Shown piece by piece: positions 42,033 through 53,962 of a stretch of 64,000 nucleotides of DNA; position 1 is the first letter of the stretch; each line of letters starts with the position of its first letter. The position numbers and the translations under genes are program-made. A model generated the notes under the pieces. That model was not told the origin of the DNA. It saw only the letters and a list, made by a program, of their open reading frames with translations, and made no database searches. Source of the DNA: Rhabdophis nuchalis (taxonomy: Eukaryota > Chordata > Lepidosauria > Squamata > Natricidae); contig CM077647.1 of NCBI GenBank assembly GCA_039707465.1, positions 174,585,663 to 174,649,662 of the forward strand, given 5' to 3'.

Positions 42033-43328
42033 TATACAATAATACAATACAATAGTAGAGTTGGAAGGGACCTTGTAGGTCTTCTAGTCCAACCCCCTGC
42101 GTGGGCAGGAACCTTATACCATTTCAGACAAATGGCTATCTAACATCTTTTTAAAGGCTTCCAGGGTTGGGGCATTCACAATTTCTGGAGGCAAGCTGTT
42201 CCAGAGGTTAATTGTTCTAACTGTCAGAAAATTTCTCCTTAGTTCTAAATTGCTTCTCTCCTTGATTAGTTTCCACCCATTGCTTCTTGTCCTACCCCCA
42301 GGTGCCTTGGAGAATAGTTTGACTCCCTCTTCTTTGTGGCACCCTCTGAGATATCGGAACACTGCTATCATGTCTCCCCTGGTCCTTCTCTTCATCAAAC
42401 TAGACATACCCAGCTCCTGCAGCCGTTCTTCATATGTTTTAGTCTCCAGTTCCCTAATCATCTTGGTTGCTCTTCTCTGCACTTTTTCCAGAGTCTCCAC
42501 GTCTTTTCTACATCGTGGCGACCAAAACTGTATGCAGTATTCCAAGTGTGGCCTTACCAAGGCACTATACAGTGGCATTAACACTTCACGTGATCTAGAT
42601 TCTATCCCTCTGTTTATGCAGCCTAGAACTGTGCTTTCTTTTTTGGCAGCTGCTGCACACTGCTGGCTCATTTTCAAATGGTTGTCCACTAGGATTCCTA
42701 GATCCCTCTCACAGTTGCTACTATTGAGCAAGGTACCACCTATACTGTACTTGTGCATTTTGTTTTTCTTGCCTATATGTAGGACCTTACTTTTTTCACA
42801 ATTGAATTTCATTTTATTACATAGTGCCCAATGTTCAAGTTTGTCTAGATCCTTCTGTATCTTAAGCCTATCTTCTGGAGTGTTGGCTATTCCTGCCAGT
42901 TTGGTGTCGTCTGCAAATTTGATGAGTTCCCCATTTATCCCCTCATCCAAATCGTTGATGAAGATGTTAAAGAGTACTGGGCCTAAAACAGAGCCTTGGG
43001 GGACTCCACTGCATACTTCCTTCCATGTAGATGCAGTTCCATTGAGGACTACACGTTGAGTGCGGTTGGTCAGCCAGTTGCGAATCCATTTGCTGGTGGT
43101 GCTGTCTAACCCACAATTTTCTACTTTATCTAATAGTAGGTTATGGTCTACTTTATCAAATGCCTTACTGAAGTTCAGGTAAATTATATCAACAGCATTC
43201 CTCTGGTCCACTGATTTTGTCACTTTGTCAAAGAATGCAATTAGATTCGTCTGGCATGATCTGTTTTTGACAAACCCATGTTGGCTTTTGGCTATTACTT
43301 TGTTTGCTTCTAGGTGTTCACTTATTAT
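42033..43328 (-). mobile_element. CR1 LINE, 5'-truncated, with long open frame
   Basis: The minus-strand frame is open from about 43328 to the stop at 42114. It covers the reverse transcriptase ([35 protein letters not shown]) and the C-terminal tail, then the CR1 3' UTR and TATTGTATTGTATTATTGTA tail. It lacks ORF1 and the endonuclease, so it cannot move on its own. Confidence 0.92.
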
Positions 43329-43628
43329 ATATGGCAGTTCACAAGGAGTTCAATTAAAAGGAAAACTCATTGTTAGTGTTGTCTGAAGCAATTGTGGTGT
43401 GGCTTTGAAGAGAAGATGAAAATCATTTGCTTCCATCTTAGAAGTAGATTCTGGCTATCTATTCTAACCCTTTCCCTCAAGGCTGATAGACCCAGCCCCA
43501 ACCATAGTTACTTTCAAAAACTAGGCATACATAGTTACTATCAGGAGACATGAGTAACTTTCTAAAGCAAATGGAAACTTTGCCCTGGTCTTACAATTCC
43601 TGGCCCTGATGAAACAAGTTGTACATCA
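43329..43628. other. Short intergenic stretch before HAL1-like copy 1
   Basis: 43480-43560 matches 20222-20300 upstream of gene B (GGCTGATAGACCCA, CATAGTTA), so it belongs to the duplicated unit. No gene. Confidence 0.5.
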
Positions 43629-44511
43629 GAAAGGGACCATAAAGGCTTCCGGTTCCGGCTCCTGCGGCGACGGGCGAGCCTAGCGCTCGCTCGCCGCTTT
43701 GTTTCTTCTTCTGCCCCCCAACGGGGGCGAGACTCCTCTTGTTTGAGGGTCTCCCGTAGGGCCGGCTCGTCGGGGGGCGCGCCCCCCACGGCGGTGGAGG
43801 AAGCGGCTCCCGGCGCGGCTCAGGTGAGGGAGAACATGCTAGCGGGGGGTTTTCCCTTCGCCCAAGGAAGACGGCGCCATTCACAATTATGAGGAGGGCT
43901 GATCGGCTCAGTCAGAAGGACTCCCGAGGCTTCAGCTGCGAGGAGAGAGTGAGTTTTTAAAAAACTTTTTTTTCCTGCTGCCAGCCAGACTGAACGGACT
44001 GGGAGGGGGGTGTTTATTTTTAAAAAAAAAACCCTCGGATTTAAGCGGCACGTTAAAATGGCTTCTCTGCAAAGGGAAAGCGGAAACTTTCACTCCGGAC
44101 GGTCTCTAACAAGGGAAAGTGGAATGTGACTTTTTGCAACATTGTTTCTAGGTCTGGCTGAGTTTAAAAAAAATTCTTTTTTTGCTACTCTCTCCCTCTG
44201 GCTGAGATGGGCGGTGGAAGTGGCTTCTCTTTGTCCCTGCCTGATTATTTCAATTAAGGAAAATTTCCAGCGTCTCTTTGAAAGCAGGACTCTCTCTGGA
44301 TTTTTGGAAAAAAAAATTTTCTTGATGGATTTGTGATTTCTTCTTTGGAATACCTTCGTTATTACTATTTGCTGACTTGGGAAATTGTGTCTCTTTTGGT
44401 TTCTGAATTGTTTGCAACTTCACGGCCCTGAACTGAACTGAGCTCCTGATCTGCCCCACCAACCCCACCCGGAAAATGCCATCTTGGTGGCAGTGACTCT
44501 AACTTTTAACC

Positions 44512-45360
44512 ATGGCACAAGAAGCAGCACTTGTAAATTTGGAACAAAGGATGGCTTCTCTTGAAACCTCTATGCAGACTTTGATATCAGAAATAAAGGC
44601 CCAGAGGGCTGAAAATAGTACTTTCAAAAAGGAACTATTGGATACCCGGAAGCAAGTGTTGGAGAATACACAGAAGAATGAAGAATTGGAAGGAGGGTTG
44701 GAGGGGGCTAAGGGAGAGATTAAAAATGTTTCTAATGAGGTGGGGGAAATAAATGGGCGTGTGTCTAGGATAGATATGGAAAGAATGACATATTTTTTGA
44801 GATTTCAGAATGTTCTTGAGGATTCTGGTGAATGCCTGCCTGATCTTATGAGTACAATTTTAGCAGACTATTTACAAAAACCTAAGGATGAGATCAGGGG
44901 GGACATTGACCTAGCCTATAGAATTAATTCTGCATATGCCAGGATGAATGAAGTGCCTAGAGAGATACATGTGAAATTTGTTAGAAGGTCAACCAGAGAG
45001 GAAATCCTGAAAGCGCAGAGAGAGAAACCTTTAACTTATCATCGAGAAACGGTCACTATCTTGAAGCAGATCCCTAGAAAAATTAGAGATTCAAGAAGGA
45101 AATTTTCCTTCTTGTCTAAAACCTTGTTTGATCACGGGATTTGGTTCAAGTGGATGACACCTGAAGGGATGCTGGTGTTCTGGGAAGGAGGAAGAGTGAG
45201 GATTAAAACAGTTGCTGAGGCGGAAGCCTTTCTTAAAAAACATTCCTCTGCCCTGGGGGAAGATCCAGGGGGGACGGAGGGGGCCACGGCTCCGCCTGCG
45301 GGGGGCCAGGGAGGAGAGAAAGAAGATACAATAGCCAAAAGACTTAGATCAAAAAAATAA
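44512..45360 (+). CDS. HAL1-like ORF1 RNA-binding protein, intact
   Basis: 282 aa from an ATG in a good context (AACCATGG). Residues about 1-85 form a coiled coil (LVNLEQRMASLETSMQTLIS, LEGAKGEIKNVSNEVGEING). About 90-175 resemble the L1 ORF1 RNA-recognition domain (MTYFLRFQNVLEDSGECLPD, YRINSAYARMNEVPREIHVK, FVRRSTREEILKAQ). About 180-255 resemble the L1 C-terminal domain (TVTILKQIPRKIRDSRRKFS, WFKWMTPEGMLVFWEGG, EAEAFLKKHS). The end is a Gly-rich linker and a basic KRLRSKK tail. The protein would bind element RNA as a trimer, as in L1. Confidence 0.85.
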   Translation: MAQEAALVNLEQRMASLETSMQTLISEIKAQRAENSTFKKELLDTRKQVLENTQKNEELEGGLEGAKGEIKNVSNEVGEINGRVSRIDMERMTYFLRFQNVLEDSGECLPDLMSTILADYLQKPKDEIRGDIDLAYRINSAYARMNEVPREIHVKFVRRSTREEILKAQREKPLTYHRETVTILKQIPRKIRDSRRKFSFLSKTLFDHGIWFKWMTPEGMLVFWEGGRVRIKTVAEAEAFLKKHSSALGEDPGGTEGATAPPAGGQGGEKEDTIAKRLRSKK

Positions 45361-45576
45361 CTTTGCCTTGATTTTTTCCTGAACAATTTTGCATAATATT
45401 TCTATCCGGACTTTTTGTAAATGTCTGACAGCATGGAAGGGAGAATTTAGGTAAATGTACTTGCTTTCAACTTGTAGTGGTATGGAAAATGTTTTCTATG
45501 TTAACCTTTTTAATGTGTATTTTGAGGTCTCGGAAGGTCCGATGACTCTGACGTGAATGCTCTCAAAATTTCTTTG

Positions 45577-48031
45577 TTTTTTTTTTTTTTTTATTGAAAT
45601 TTTTATACTATTTTACAATATATCACCCAGTGCTGTACAAAACAAAAGGAAGAGTTGGTTTCAAGTATCATCTATTATCTTTAGGATCTCCAAAATCCAC
45701 GTTCCCTCGGTACAGGCGTCGAGACGTCCAAAGTTCCAAGTGCATAGTCCACAAATGGCTTCCAAGTCTTCCAAAAGATATCGTTTTTATAAACCCCCTC
45801 TCTAAATTTAATATCACACGTCATTTTATCATTTAAGGCTAATTTCCACATTTCACAGTACCATTCTTCTATTTTAATATTTACCTCTATTTTCCAATAT
45901 CTTGCTATTACAATTCTACCCATTATAATCATGATTCTAATCAGTTCTTTCTCATGTTTTGTTAACTCTGGTTCATTAATTATCAATAACAATATAGTTT
46001 CTGGTCTCAATATTATTATTCTTTTCATCATTTCACACATCGTTCTTTCTAATTGCTGCCAAAACTTTTTAATTTTCACACATTTATACCACATATGCTC
46101 ATAAGTTCCCAATTCCGTATTACATCTCCAACATTTATCACTCATTTTTTTATCTATCAGTGATAATCTTAGTGGGGTCCAGTACCATTTCCAAACAACC
46201 TTAAAATTATGTTCTTTAATCCTTATAGATAAAGTCCTCATAATCCGACTCTTCCAATTCTCGTTCCAATCCAAATCCAATATTTTAATCTTTAGATCTT
46301 CCTCCCAATTCCTTTTCATTACCATTTGTGGATTTCCATCAAAGTTTATAATCTTGTATATCTTACTGACGAGTCCTTTTAACCCAGTTTCATCTTTAAT
46401 AATTTGAGATACTAAACTTTCAAATTTAGTTTTACTTCTATCTATGTTACATATTCCCTTTACTTTCATAGTCCATTTTTCTACCTGTATTTTTTCAAAC
46501 CAATTTAACTCCAATTTTTGAATTACTTTTTTCTTCCTACTTTCAGTTCCTAAAGCTCTTAACCAATCTACTATATTTCCTATTTTTTCATCCTCAATTA
46601 CTTTGTTCCGACTTATATTAGTTTTAATCGGCCAACTTTCAGTTGTCTTTCCCAAAAACGTTATATCCGGAATCAATTTTTTAACAAATTTATTCCAAGT
46701 TTTACTCAACCCCTTTAACCAATAACTATTAATTGTCTTTTTTGTTTTTGCTCTATCTAAAAACCATATAGACCCAAATCTCTTAATATCTTTTAACTCC
46801 AGATCTCCCCAATGACCATCTCCACCTTTAAGTATTTTTATCACAGTTCTAATATTATACGCCCGATAATAATTAAGTAGATTGGGAATTCCCAATCCAC
46901 CCTCTTTTTGGTTTTGATACCACAATTTCTTCATTAATCTTGGTCTTTTCCCACCATTACAAAATTTATCTAATTTCTTCTGATATTCTTCTATATCTTT
47001 CTCTGTCAAATTTAATGGTAGCATCTCAAATAAAAAGTTAAACTTTGGTAATAACATCATTTTACACATTGCAATTCTACCAAACCAAGACAGCTTTATC
47101 TCTTTATATTTATCTATCTTTTTCTCTACTTCCTTCAACATCACCTCATAATTAATTTTTTTAATTCTCTAACTTTAAGTGAAAGTGTTATCCCCAAGTA
47201 TTTCAATGTATTCTTAGCTCTTATCCCAAATTGTTCTTGCATACTCTCCCACTCCTTACCATCTTTATTCATTAATAATTCAGATTTTGACCAATTTACC
47301 TTTAAACCTGTCATTTCTTCAAATTCTATCAAATGTTTATTTATCCTCTTTAAATCTCTCTCTATATCCTTCAAAATAATCAAAGTGTCATCCGCATACA
47401 AATTTATCTTATATCCCTTGTAACCTTCCAACTCTTCATCTGCTTCTATCAATTTAATCAAAACTTCCATAACTAACAAAAATAATGTTGGAGACAAGGG
47501 ACATCCTTGTCTCGTGCCTGCTTCCAATTTAATCTCTTCCGTCATTGTTCCATTCACCTTTACCTTTGCACTACTTTTTTGATACAGTTTTGAAATAACA
47601 TGTATAAATTTATTACCAAAGCCTAATGCCTCGATAATTACTTTTATAGTATCCCATTGTACAGAATCAAAAGCTTTAAAAATATCTAACGATATTATAC
47701 CTAATTCATCTCCATTATTCTCTGCTACATCTATAATATTCAATACTCTTCTAATTATATCACTCATATATCTACCTTTAACAAACCCTACTTGGTTATA
47801 ACTTATATATTTGTCTATAAAACTATTTAATCTATTACTTATAATAGCTGTAAATATTTTAGCATCTTGATTGATTAAAGAAATAGGTCGATAGGACTCG
47901 ATCCTCTCAAGATCTTTATCCGGTTTAGGAATTATAGATATTACTGTCTTATTCCATGACATCGGGACTTCTCCACCATGTAAAATTCCATTGAATAATT
48001 TTTGCAGTTTTGGTACTATTAGTTCCTTTTA
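45577..48031 (-). mobile_element. L1-clade LINE, 5'-truncated, nested antisense in HAL1-like copy 1
   Basis: A 15-bp duplication, CTCAAAATTTCTTTG, flanks it (45562-45576 and 48032-48046), and its A tail appears as a T run at 45577-45592. The minus strand encodes reverse transcriptase and C-terminal regions only. The ORF1 and endonuclease parts are missing. Confidence 0.92.
45681..47962 (-). pseudogene. L1-type ORF2 fragment with one frameshift
   Basis: The first frame (47962-47141) has the reverse transcriptase: SYRPISLINQDAKIF, YNQVGFVKGR, ISLDIFKAFDSVQWD, GTRQGCPLSPTLFLLVMEV and YADDTLIIL. The second (47144-45681) has the L1 C-terminal part (FNFLFEMLPLNL, QKEGGLGIPNL) and the zinc-knuckle-like CWRCNTELGTYEHMWYKC. 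A one-base change in an A7 run near 47150 shifts the frame. The sequence starts inside ORF2, so this copy is dead. Confidence 0.9.
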
Positions 48032-48126
48032 CTCAAAATTTCTTTGTAACCATTACCTTATCCTGTTAAAAAATGTAAAACCAATAAAACTTTTTCAATA
48101 TAAAAAAAAAGAAAGGGACCATAAAG

Positions 48127-49690
48127 TCCCTTAAATAAAATAAAACCTAGAATTCACGTACATCAAGAAAAATAAATCACATTGTTGCTTTCCCTAAAAT
48201 TATGCAAAGTACTCACATGGCTATTAAAGAAAAGAACAGTAGCAAGGATTTCATAGTGCTTTTTAAGGAATTTCTTGCTGATTGACATGTGCAATTGGGG
48301 GGAGAAATAAAGATACAAAATGAGGACCCTCCTTTTAAATGGGGCAGTTCATGATGGTATCTGAATAAGAGCAATGATGTGTCATGAAGCTCTAGGAGTG
48401 TGAAATTCAGTAAAGAAATTGTATTAAGGTCCTTCCTTCCAATCCATTCCTTTCTCCCCCTCTCCCTCCCTACCTCTCTCCCTCCCTACTTGATAGCTGA
48501 CAACCCACTAGCCAGCCCTAATACATGTAATAAAATATAATGTTTACACAGCCGTCTCACAGCTCCATCTGGATCTCTCAGGAAACTCTCAAAACCCATT
48601 ATGTATCAGAATCAATTGCTTGGAAGTTGACCTTTTGAGTCCACAAAAATCATATTGTTGCTTTCCCTAAAATTATGCACAGTACTTACATGGCTATCAG
48701 ATAAAAGAACAACAGCAAGGATTTCATAGTGTATTTTCAAATGAATTTCTATTGATGTATAATGAAGCTCTTGTGATGTGAAGTTCAGGATAGAACTTGT
48801 ATTAAGGTCCTTCCTTCCTTCCTTCCTTCCTTCTTTCCTTTCTTCCTCCCTCCCTCACTACCAAGTCCTAATGCATGTAATAAAATGTAATGTTTCCACA
48901 GCCTTCTCACAGCTCCATGTGGATCTCGGAGGAAATTCTCAAAACTCATTATATATATTGGAAGTTGACTTTTTGAAGCAACAATTATACTTTGGGAAAA
49001 GAGAAGGTATTACAGAAGATGTCTTCCTTCCCCTGTTGGGATTCCTCTCTGAATGTTGCTGTTTTGTTAGTACTTTAGCTACTCATAAAATTAGCCAAGT
49101 ACAAGGAACCAGATGATAACTTGTCCTTCCTGAAATTTTGCTCTTGCACATGATACATGACTGACTTCCTCATATGTTCCAGAATTAACTACATGTGTAT
49201 GTAACCAAGCCTTGAATGTACTACTGATCCCCTTAATTTTTTTCCCACAGAATCACAGATATTGTCTCTTTTCTAATAGGGGAAATTGAACTGAGGGACA
49301 GAAAATAATGTCAAAGAAAAGATGCTACAAAGATCTTAATACAAACAAGTATTAAGGATGATTTCTAGAACTGTTCCTAAATGCTGTAATGAGTTTATGT
49401 TCTTAACCACTAAATCCCCTCCAGGAGTTTCCTCTGCCTTTCCTTCCATCATTTGCTTGAGCTCTATTTCATTATCATCTCCCAGTTCTGAAGTACATTG
49501 CTAAGCAACTGAAAATTTAATTTGTGGAATGCTAAGAAAAATAGAATGTGGAAAAAGGAATAAAGAAGAAAAAGCTGGTAAAAACAATTAATCATCCAAT
49601 TGGATGAAAAAAGGCAGAATGGATGCAGGGAAGACTGCAGCTGTCCTGCTTATCTTTATTAACATCATTTTTTGGGGGGGCGGGGGAGGT
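48127..49690 (+). other. Upstream unit of gene C, with a local duplication
   Basis: 48190-48640 and 48655-48960 are diverged copies of each other (AAAATTATGCAAAGTACT / AAAATTATGCACAGTACT; CAAGGATTTCATAGTG in both) and match 19570-19800 before gene B. 49140-49620 carries more of the same unit. A (TTCC)n run lies at 48809-48850. No gene. Confidence 0.6.
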
Positions 49691-49697
49691 GTTAATG

Positions 49698-50385
49698 TTT
49701 TATTTTTATTTATTTTTATTAAATTTATACCCCGCCCTTCTCCTTGTTAGGACCCAGGGCGGCGCACAGGCATTATTAAAACCACAAAATACAATAAATA
49801 TCAATTTAAAATATATTAAATTAGTTAACCCGTGCTAAAACCCATGATTAAAAACCTTCACAAATTATAATTTTTTTTTTTTTAAAGTCAGAAACGGGGG
49901 GCTATCCTAGGCCGGCTTGTTGAAATAAATACGTCTTAAGACGTTGGCGGAAGAGGCGGAGGTCCGAGATAGTGCGAAGGTCGGGGGGTAGGTCGTTCCA
50001 GAGGGCCGGGCCCGCCACAGAGAAGGCCCTTCCCCTGGGTGTCGCCAACCGGCATTGCCCCGCCGACGGCACCCGGAGAAGGCCCTCTCTGTGGGAGCGG
50101 ATCGGACGAAGGAATGTATGGGGCAGGAGGCGGTCTCGTATATAACTAGGCCCCGAGCGATGGAGTGATTTAAAGATGGTTGTCAACACCTTGAAGCGCA
50201 CTCGAAAGGCCACAGGCAGCTCGCGCAGGAGAGGTGTCACATGGGTTTGCCTTGAGGCACCCATAATCACCCGCGCGGCCGCATTCTGTACTAACTGTAG
50301 CTTTCGAGTGCACCTCAAGGGGAGCCCCATGTAGAGAGCGTTGCAATAATCCAACCGGGATGTCACAAGCGCTTTATCTGGGGTG
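49698..50385 (-). mobile_element. L2 3' fragment, minus strand
   Basis: The minus-strand frame (50366-49902) encodes [20 protein letters not shown] to [13 protein letters not shown] 3' UTR and the L2 end (GGCGGGGTATAAATTT, AATAAAAATA tail) follow. A short deletion removes part of the LHWLPV motif. Confidence 0.88.
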
Positions 50386-50529
50386 TAACACTTTGGTGCT
50401 CCCCTAGAGGAAAACTCTTCTAAATTTAAACAGAGAGAGTTCTCTCCCTCTGCATTTCTCCCATAGTAAATCAGAGATCTGGTTTATTGCCATTAAATGA
50501 TGATCTGAAAAGAGAAGTTAGCCATAAAC

Positions 50530-51158
50530 CAGGGGTGGATTTTAGATGATATACATGGGTACGTGCATACTGCTTTATGAAATTTTAATGCCTTCCTGTA
50601 CCTGAGCTTCTAGAGGCTGTTGAACAAGCCCTCGAGGCACACTACTCCCTTCTCTTTGATACCTGATTCATTTCCAATTTGGAGGGGAGGGGAATCCATG
50701 CATTTTTCCTCTGTCTGCATGGATTTTCCTCCCCCCCCCCATGGCAAACGAGGCAGTGCGCGCATCGTGGGCTTGTTCAACAGCCGAAGAAGGAATTGGA
50801 GGCAAGGATTAGACTGTAGTGAGAAGCCGCAGAGGTGCGCTACTTCCTTCTCTTTGACAGCCGCCTGGTTTCCAACAGGGATGGAGAAGAAATCCATATG
50901 TTTTTCCTCCCTCTGCCAGGATTTCCCCCCCTCTGTTGGAAAATGTGGTGGCTATCAAAGAGAAGGGAGCAGAACGTGCCACGTGGGCTTGTCCAACAGC
51001 CGAATCCTTACCTCCTGTTCCTTCTTCGGCTGTTGGGCAAGCCCACATGGCACGTTCTGCCCCCTTTTCTTTCACAGCAGCCTTGTTTTCAATTGGGGGA
51101 GGAATCCATGCATTTTACCTCCTTCTGCATGGATTTTCCCCCCATTGGAAACAAGATG

Positions 51159-51198
<40 letters not shown>

Positions 51199-52260
51199 CA
51201 CATGTGCAAGGGGGACTGGATCTGCTTGGAGACTGGCAAAAAAGAAGGCCAGTGCAGCTCGCGCAGGATCGGTGTTATGTGGGAGCATCTAGTGGCTCCC
51301 ATAATCACCCATGCGGCTGCATTCTGGACTAACTGTAGCTTTCGAGTGCACCTCAAGGGAAGCTCCATGTAGAGAGTCACACACAGACACACACACTGGA
51401 TGTGTAAGGGGGACAGGATAAGCTTGGAGGCTGGCAAAAAAGAAGCCTCTGTTTCTCCGCTGCCACACCTCGCAAAAAAAGAAGGCAGGGATGATGGCTG
51501 GCACTCACCCCCTCGCCACTTTCTTGGGCAGCCACCCAGCCAGGCAGGGCGGCGACTGCTGAGCAGTAAGGGAAGATAGAGCTGGCTAGCATCCCTGCCT
51601 AGTTCTTCTGCTAGGCGTGGGACAAGCCCACGATGCGCACACTCCCTTCTCTTTAACAGCAGCCTTGTTTCCAATTGGGGGGAAGGGAATCCATGTGTTT
51701 TAGCTCTATTTGCATGGATTTCTCCAACATTGGAAACAAGGTGGCTGTCACAGAGAGAGAGAGAGAGAGAATGTGTAAGGATGACTGGATTAGTTTGGAG
51801 GCTGGCAAAAAAGAAGTCTCTGTTTTTCAGCTGCTGCGGCTTCCCCCTCACTGCTTTCCCAGACAACCACCCAACCAGATAGGGTTGCAGTCCGTGGGCC
51901 AAGCAGTAAGTGAAGAGAGGCCCGGCCAGCATCCCTGCCTCCTTCCTCTGCAAGCCATGGCAGAGGAGTCACAGAGGCTTCTTTTTTGCCAGCGTTCCAG
52001 CTGATCCAGTCCCCCTTACACATGTGCGTTGCAGCAAGCCTGATGTCTCTCTCTCTCTCTGTGTGTGTGCATGTGTGCATGATGTGCATGCCTTCCATGG
52101 TATGTCCAACACCTTCGGACACCCACTAGGTTACCTGCCAAGCAGCAGAGAAATCTGGCTTTGGCAAAAGGAAAAAAAAAGCCATTTGAAATTAGGCCTC
52201 TCTGCCGCTCTGCTAAAAAGGCCAAGAGATAACAGGACATACTAACCATATTCGGTTAAC
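50530..52260. repeat. Complex block of tandem and inverted repeats upstream of gene C
   Basis: Units containing GGAATCCATGCATTTT and CTGCATGGATTTTCC recur at least five times, alternating in places with inverted copies (CACGTGGGCTTGTCCAACAG near 50980, and CTGTTGGGCAAGCCCACATG near 51035). A (CA)n run lies at 51163-51198 and an L2 piece at 51243-51376. Flanking text is contiguous upstream of gene B (AGTTAGCCATAAACATTAGG), so the block is a gene C specific insertion or expansion. Confidence 0.6.
51243..51376 (-). mobile_element. L2 internal fragment, minus strand
   Basis: About 130 bp matches the L2 ORF codons around [20 protein letters not shown] and ILREL. It lacks the 3' end, so it was probably carried by the surrounding repeat block and not inserted here directly. 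Confidence 0.75.
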
Positions 52261-52384
52261 CCCCAGAGCGGTAAGAGGCTGTATTGGGAGCTCTGTGAAT
52301 TGGCTTGTAGGACAAAGAATGCGTGATCATAGGATTTATTGGGCACAAGTTTTAGTTCATAGAATATATCTACAAAAATAATTG

Positions 52385-52636
52385 GAGGGGATGTGTGTGG
52401 GAGAGAGAGAGGGAGAGAGAGAGAGAGGAAGGAAGGAAGGAAGGAAGGAAGGAAGGAAGGAAGGAAGGAAGGAAGGAAGGAAGGAAGGAAGGAAGGAAGA
52501 CAGATACACACAAGGAAGTAAGGAAGTAATTAATGGAGGGAGCAGGAGAGAGAAAAAAGAGAGAGGCAAAGATAGAAAGTGAAAGAGAGAGAAAGAAAGA
52601 GAAACAGAAAGATGAAAGAGAGGGAGAGAGAGAGAG

Positions 52637-52707
<71 letters not shown>

Positions 52708-52775
52708 AAATGGAGAGAGAGACAGATGGAAGCAAGGAAGGAAGGAAGGAAGGAAGGAAGGAAAAGAAAGAGAAT
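52385..52775 (+). repeat. Polypurine GGAA / GAAA microsatellite cluster
   Basis: It contains (GGAA)n at about 52427-52499, (GAAA)n at 52638-52709 and (GGAA)n at 52734-52763, joined by GA-rich sequence. Long open frames here are repeat artefacts. Confidence 0.95.
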
Positions 52776-53112
52776 TTATGACGAGAATTGAGCCCAACAT
52801 TTTGGTTGCTAAGCAAGAGCATTGTTAAGTGACTTTCACCACATATTCAAAGTTGCCACAACCACCTGGTCGCATGACTGCTGAGCCAAAACTGGCTAAA
52901 CCTATAGAGTAGCTTCTAAAACTGCCATAAACATTAGGCTCCATGGGCTCTTTCCTCCTTTACCCACTCCCTCAAATACAGTGAATTCATACTTGATGCA
53001 TTTTAGTTAGTGGAATTGTTAGTTCTGTGGTGTCCAACAATGATAGAAGAAATGAAGTCTGATAATTTGAGTCAGGAACAGATGGCGGATGGAGGCAGGG
53101 AGGCAGGGAGAA

Positions 53113-53166
53113 GGAAGGAAGGAAGGAAGGAAGGAAGGAAGGAAGGAAGGAAGGAAGGAAGGAAGG
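53113..53166 (+). repeat. (GGAA)n microsatellite
   Basis: About 13 GGAA units follow the same host motif (TTTGAGTCAGGAACAGATGG) that precedes the polypurine tracts upstream of gene B. Confidence 0.95.
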
Positions 53167-53589
53167 CAGAAAACCTGCAACTTTATTTTCTTTGGAAATT
53201 ATGGAATAAATTTGTGTTGGAATTGATCTGTCAAGAGTTTTCAAAGCCAGACTAACATCTAAGGAGGAAGATGTCTGTTCATTTCCAAATACAATAAAAA
53301 TATACGGCCTCCTCATGGCTAACATAATTAATAATGTCACCCAATTTAATCTTGTGGAAATAATAGAGGCCTCCCATCTAGCGGGATTTGGGAAAAAACC
53401 ATTGAAATGGTTAAATGAGAAAATGCCAAAATACCTATGAATCTTAATTCTATGCAAAGGAGAGTGAACTGCACCTACTTTTCAATACAAAAAGGAATAT
53501 ACATTTCAAAAATCATGTGTATTTGGTATTGAAAATACCTCTCTTTACATTTAATTAGCAATTGTGCATTTCAAAAAGCATTTAAACAA

Positions 53590-53962
53590 CCTCCATCTAT
53601 TATCTTATCAACAACAAAATAATTATCTCCTACAGAAATCACCATATTTTCTGAACTGGGCAAAAACTTCAAAGACTTCACAGAAGGCTATTTCAATTCA
53701 ATAACAACCCATGCATCTTGAACCCCAGGGGGATTGGCACAAGGATAATAACGGCTTTGTGTCAGAGTCCTTGCTACAGGTTTCCTCCCCTCTATTCTCT
53801 TCTGTCAGAATACATGTTCAAACCCTGATGCAATTTAAGAAATGAATTGTCAATCTCAAAGACATCCTAATACCCAATGATAAGTTTTCTGATTAGGTGC
53901 ACTGTCAGATATAAACCTTGAAGTAATCACGATGAAAGACAGAGACATTTTCAAGAGTCCAG
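53590..53962 (+). promoter_or_regulatory. Proximal upstream region of gene C, conserved with gene B
   Basis: It is uninterrupted here, whereas the same segment before gene B is split by HAL1-like copy 3. It contains a TATA-like GATATAAACC at about 53908. The promoter role is inferred from conservation and position only. Confidence 0.45.

Larger units (their letters stand above)
43645..48110 (+). mobile_element. ORF1-only L1-like (HAL1-like) element, copy 1, intact ORF1
   Basis: A perfect 16-bp duplication, GAAAGGGACCATAAAG, flanks it (43629-43644 and 48111-48126). Order: GC-rich 5' UTR, ORF1 (44512-45360), a 3' UTR interrupted by an antisense L1 (45577-48031), then CCAATAAAACTTTTTCAATA and an A tail. 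Without the nested L1 it is about 2.0 kb. No endonuclease or reverse transcriptase is encoded in its own orientation. Confidence 0.9.

Noticed and set aside
50809..51953. Open frames of 88-293 aa upstream of gene C as possible genes
   Set aside because: They run through the tandem/inverted repeat block, CA/GA runs and an L2 piece, with no coherent protein.
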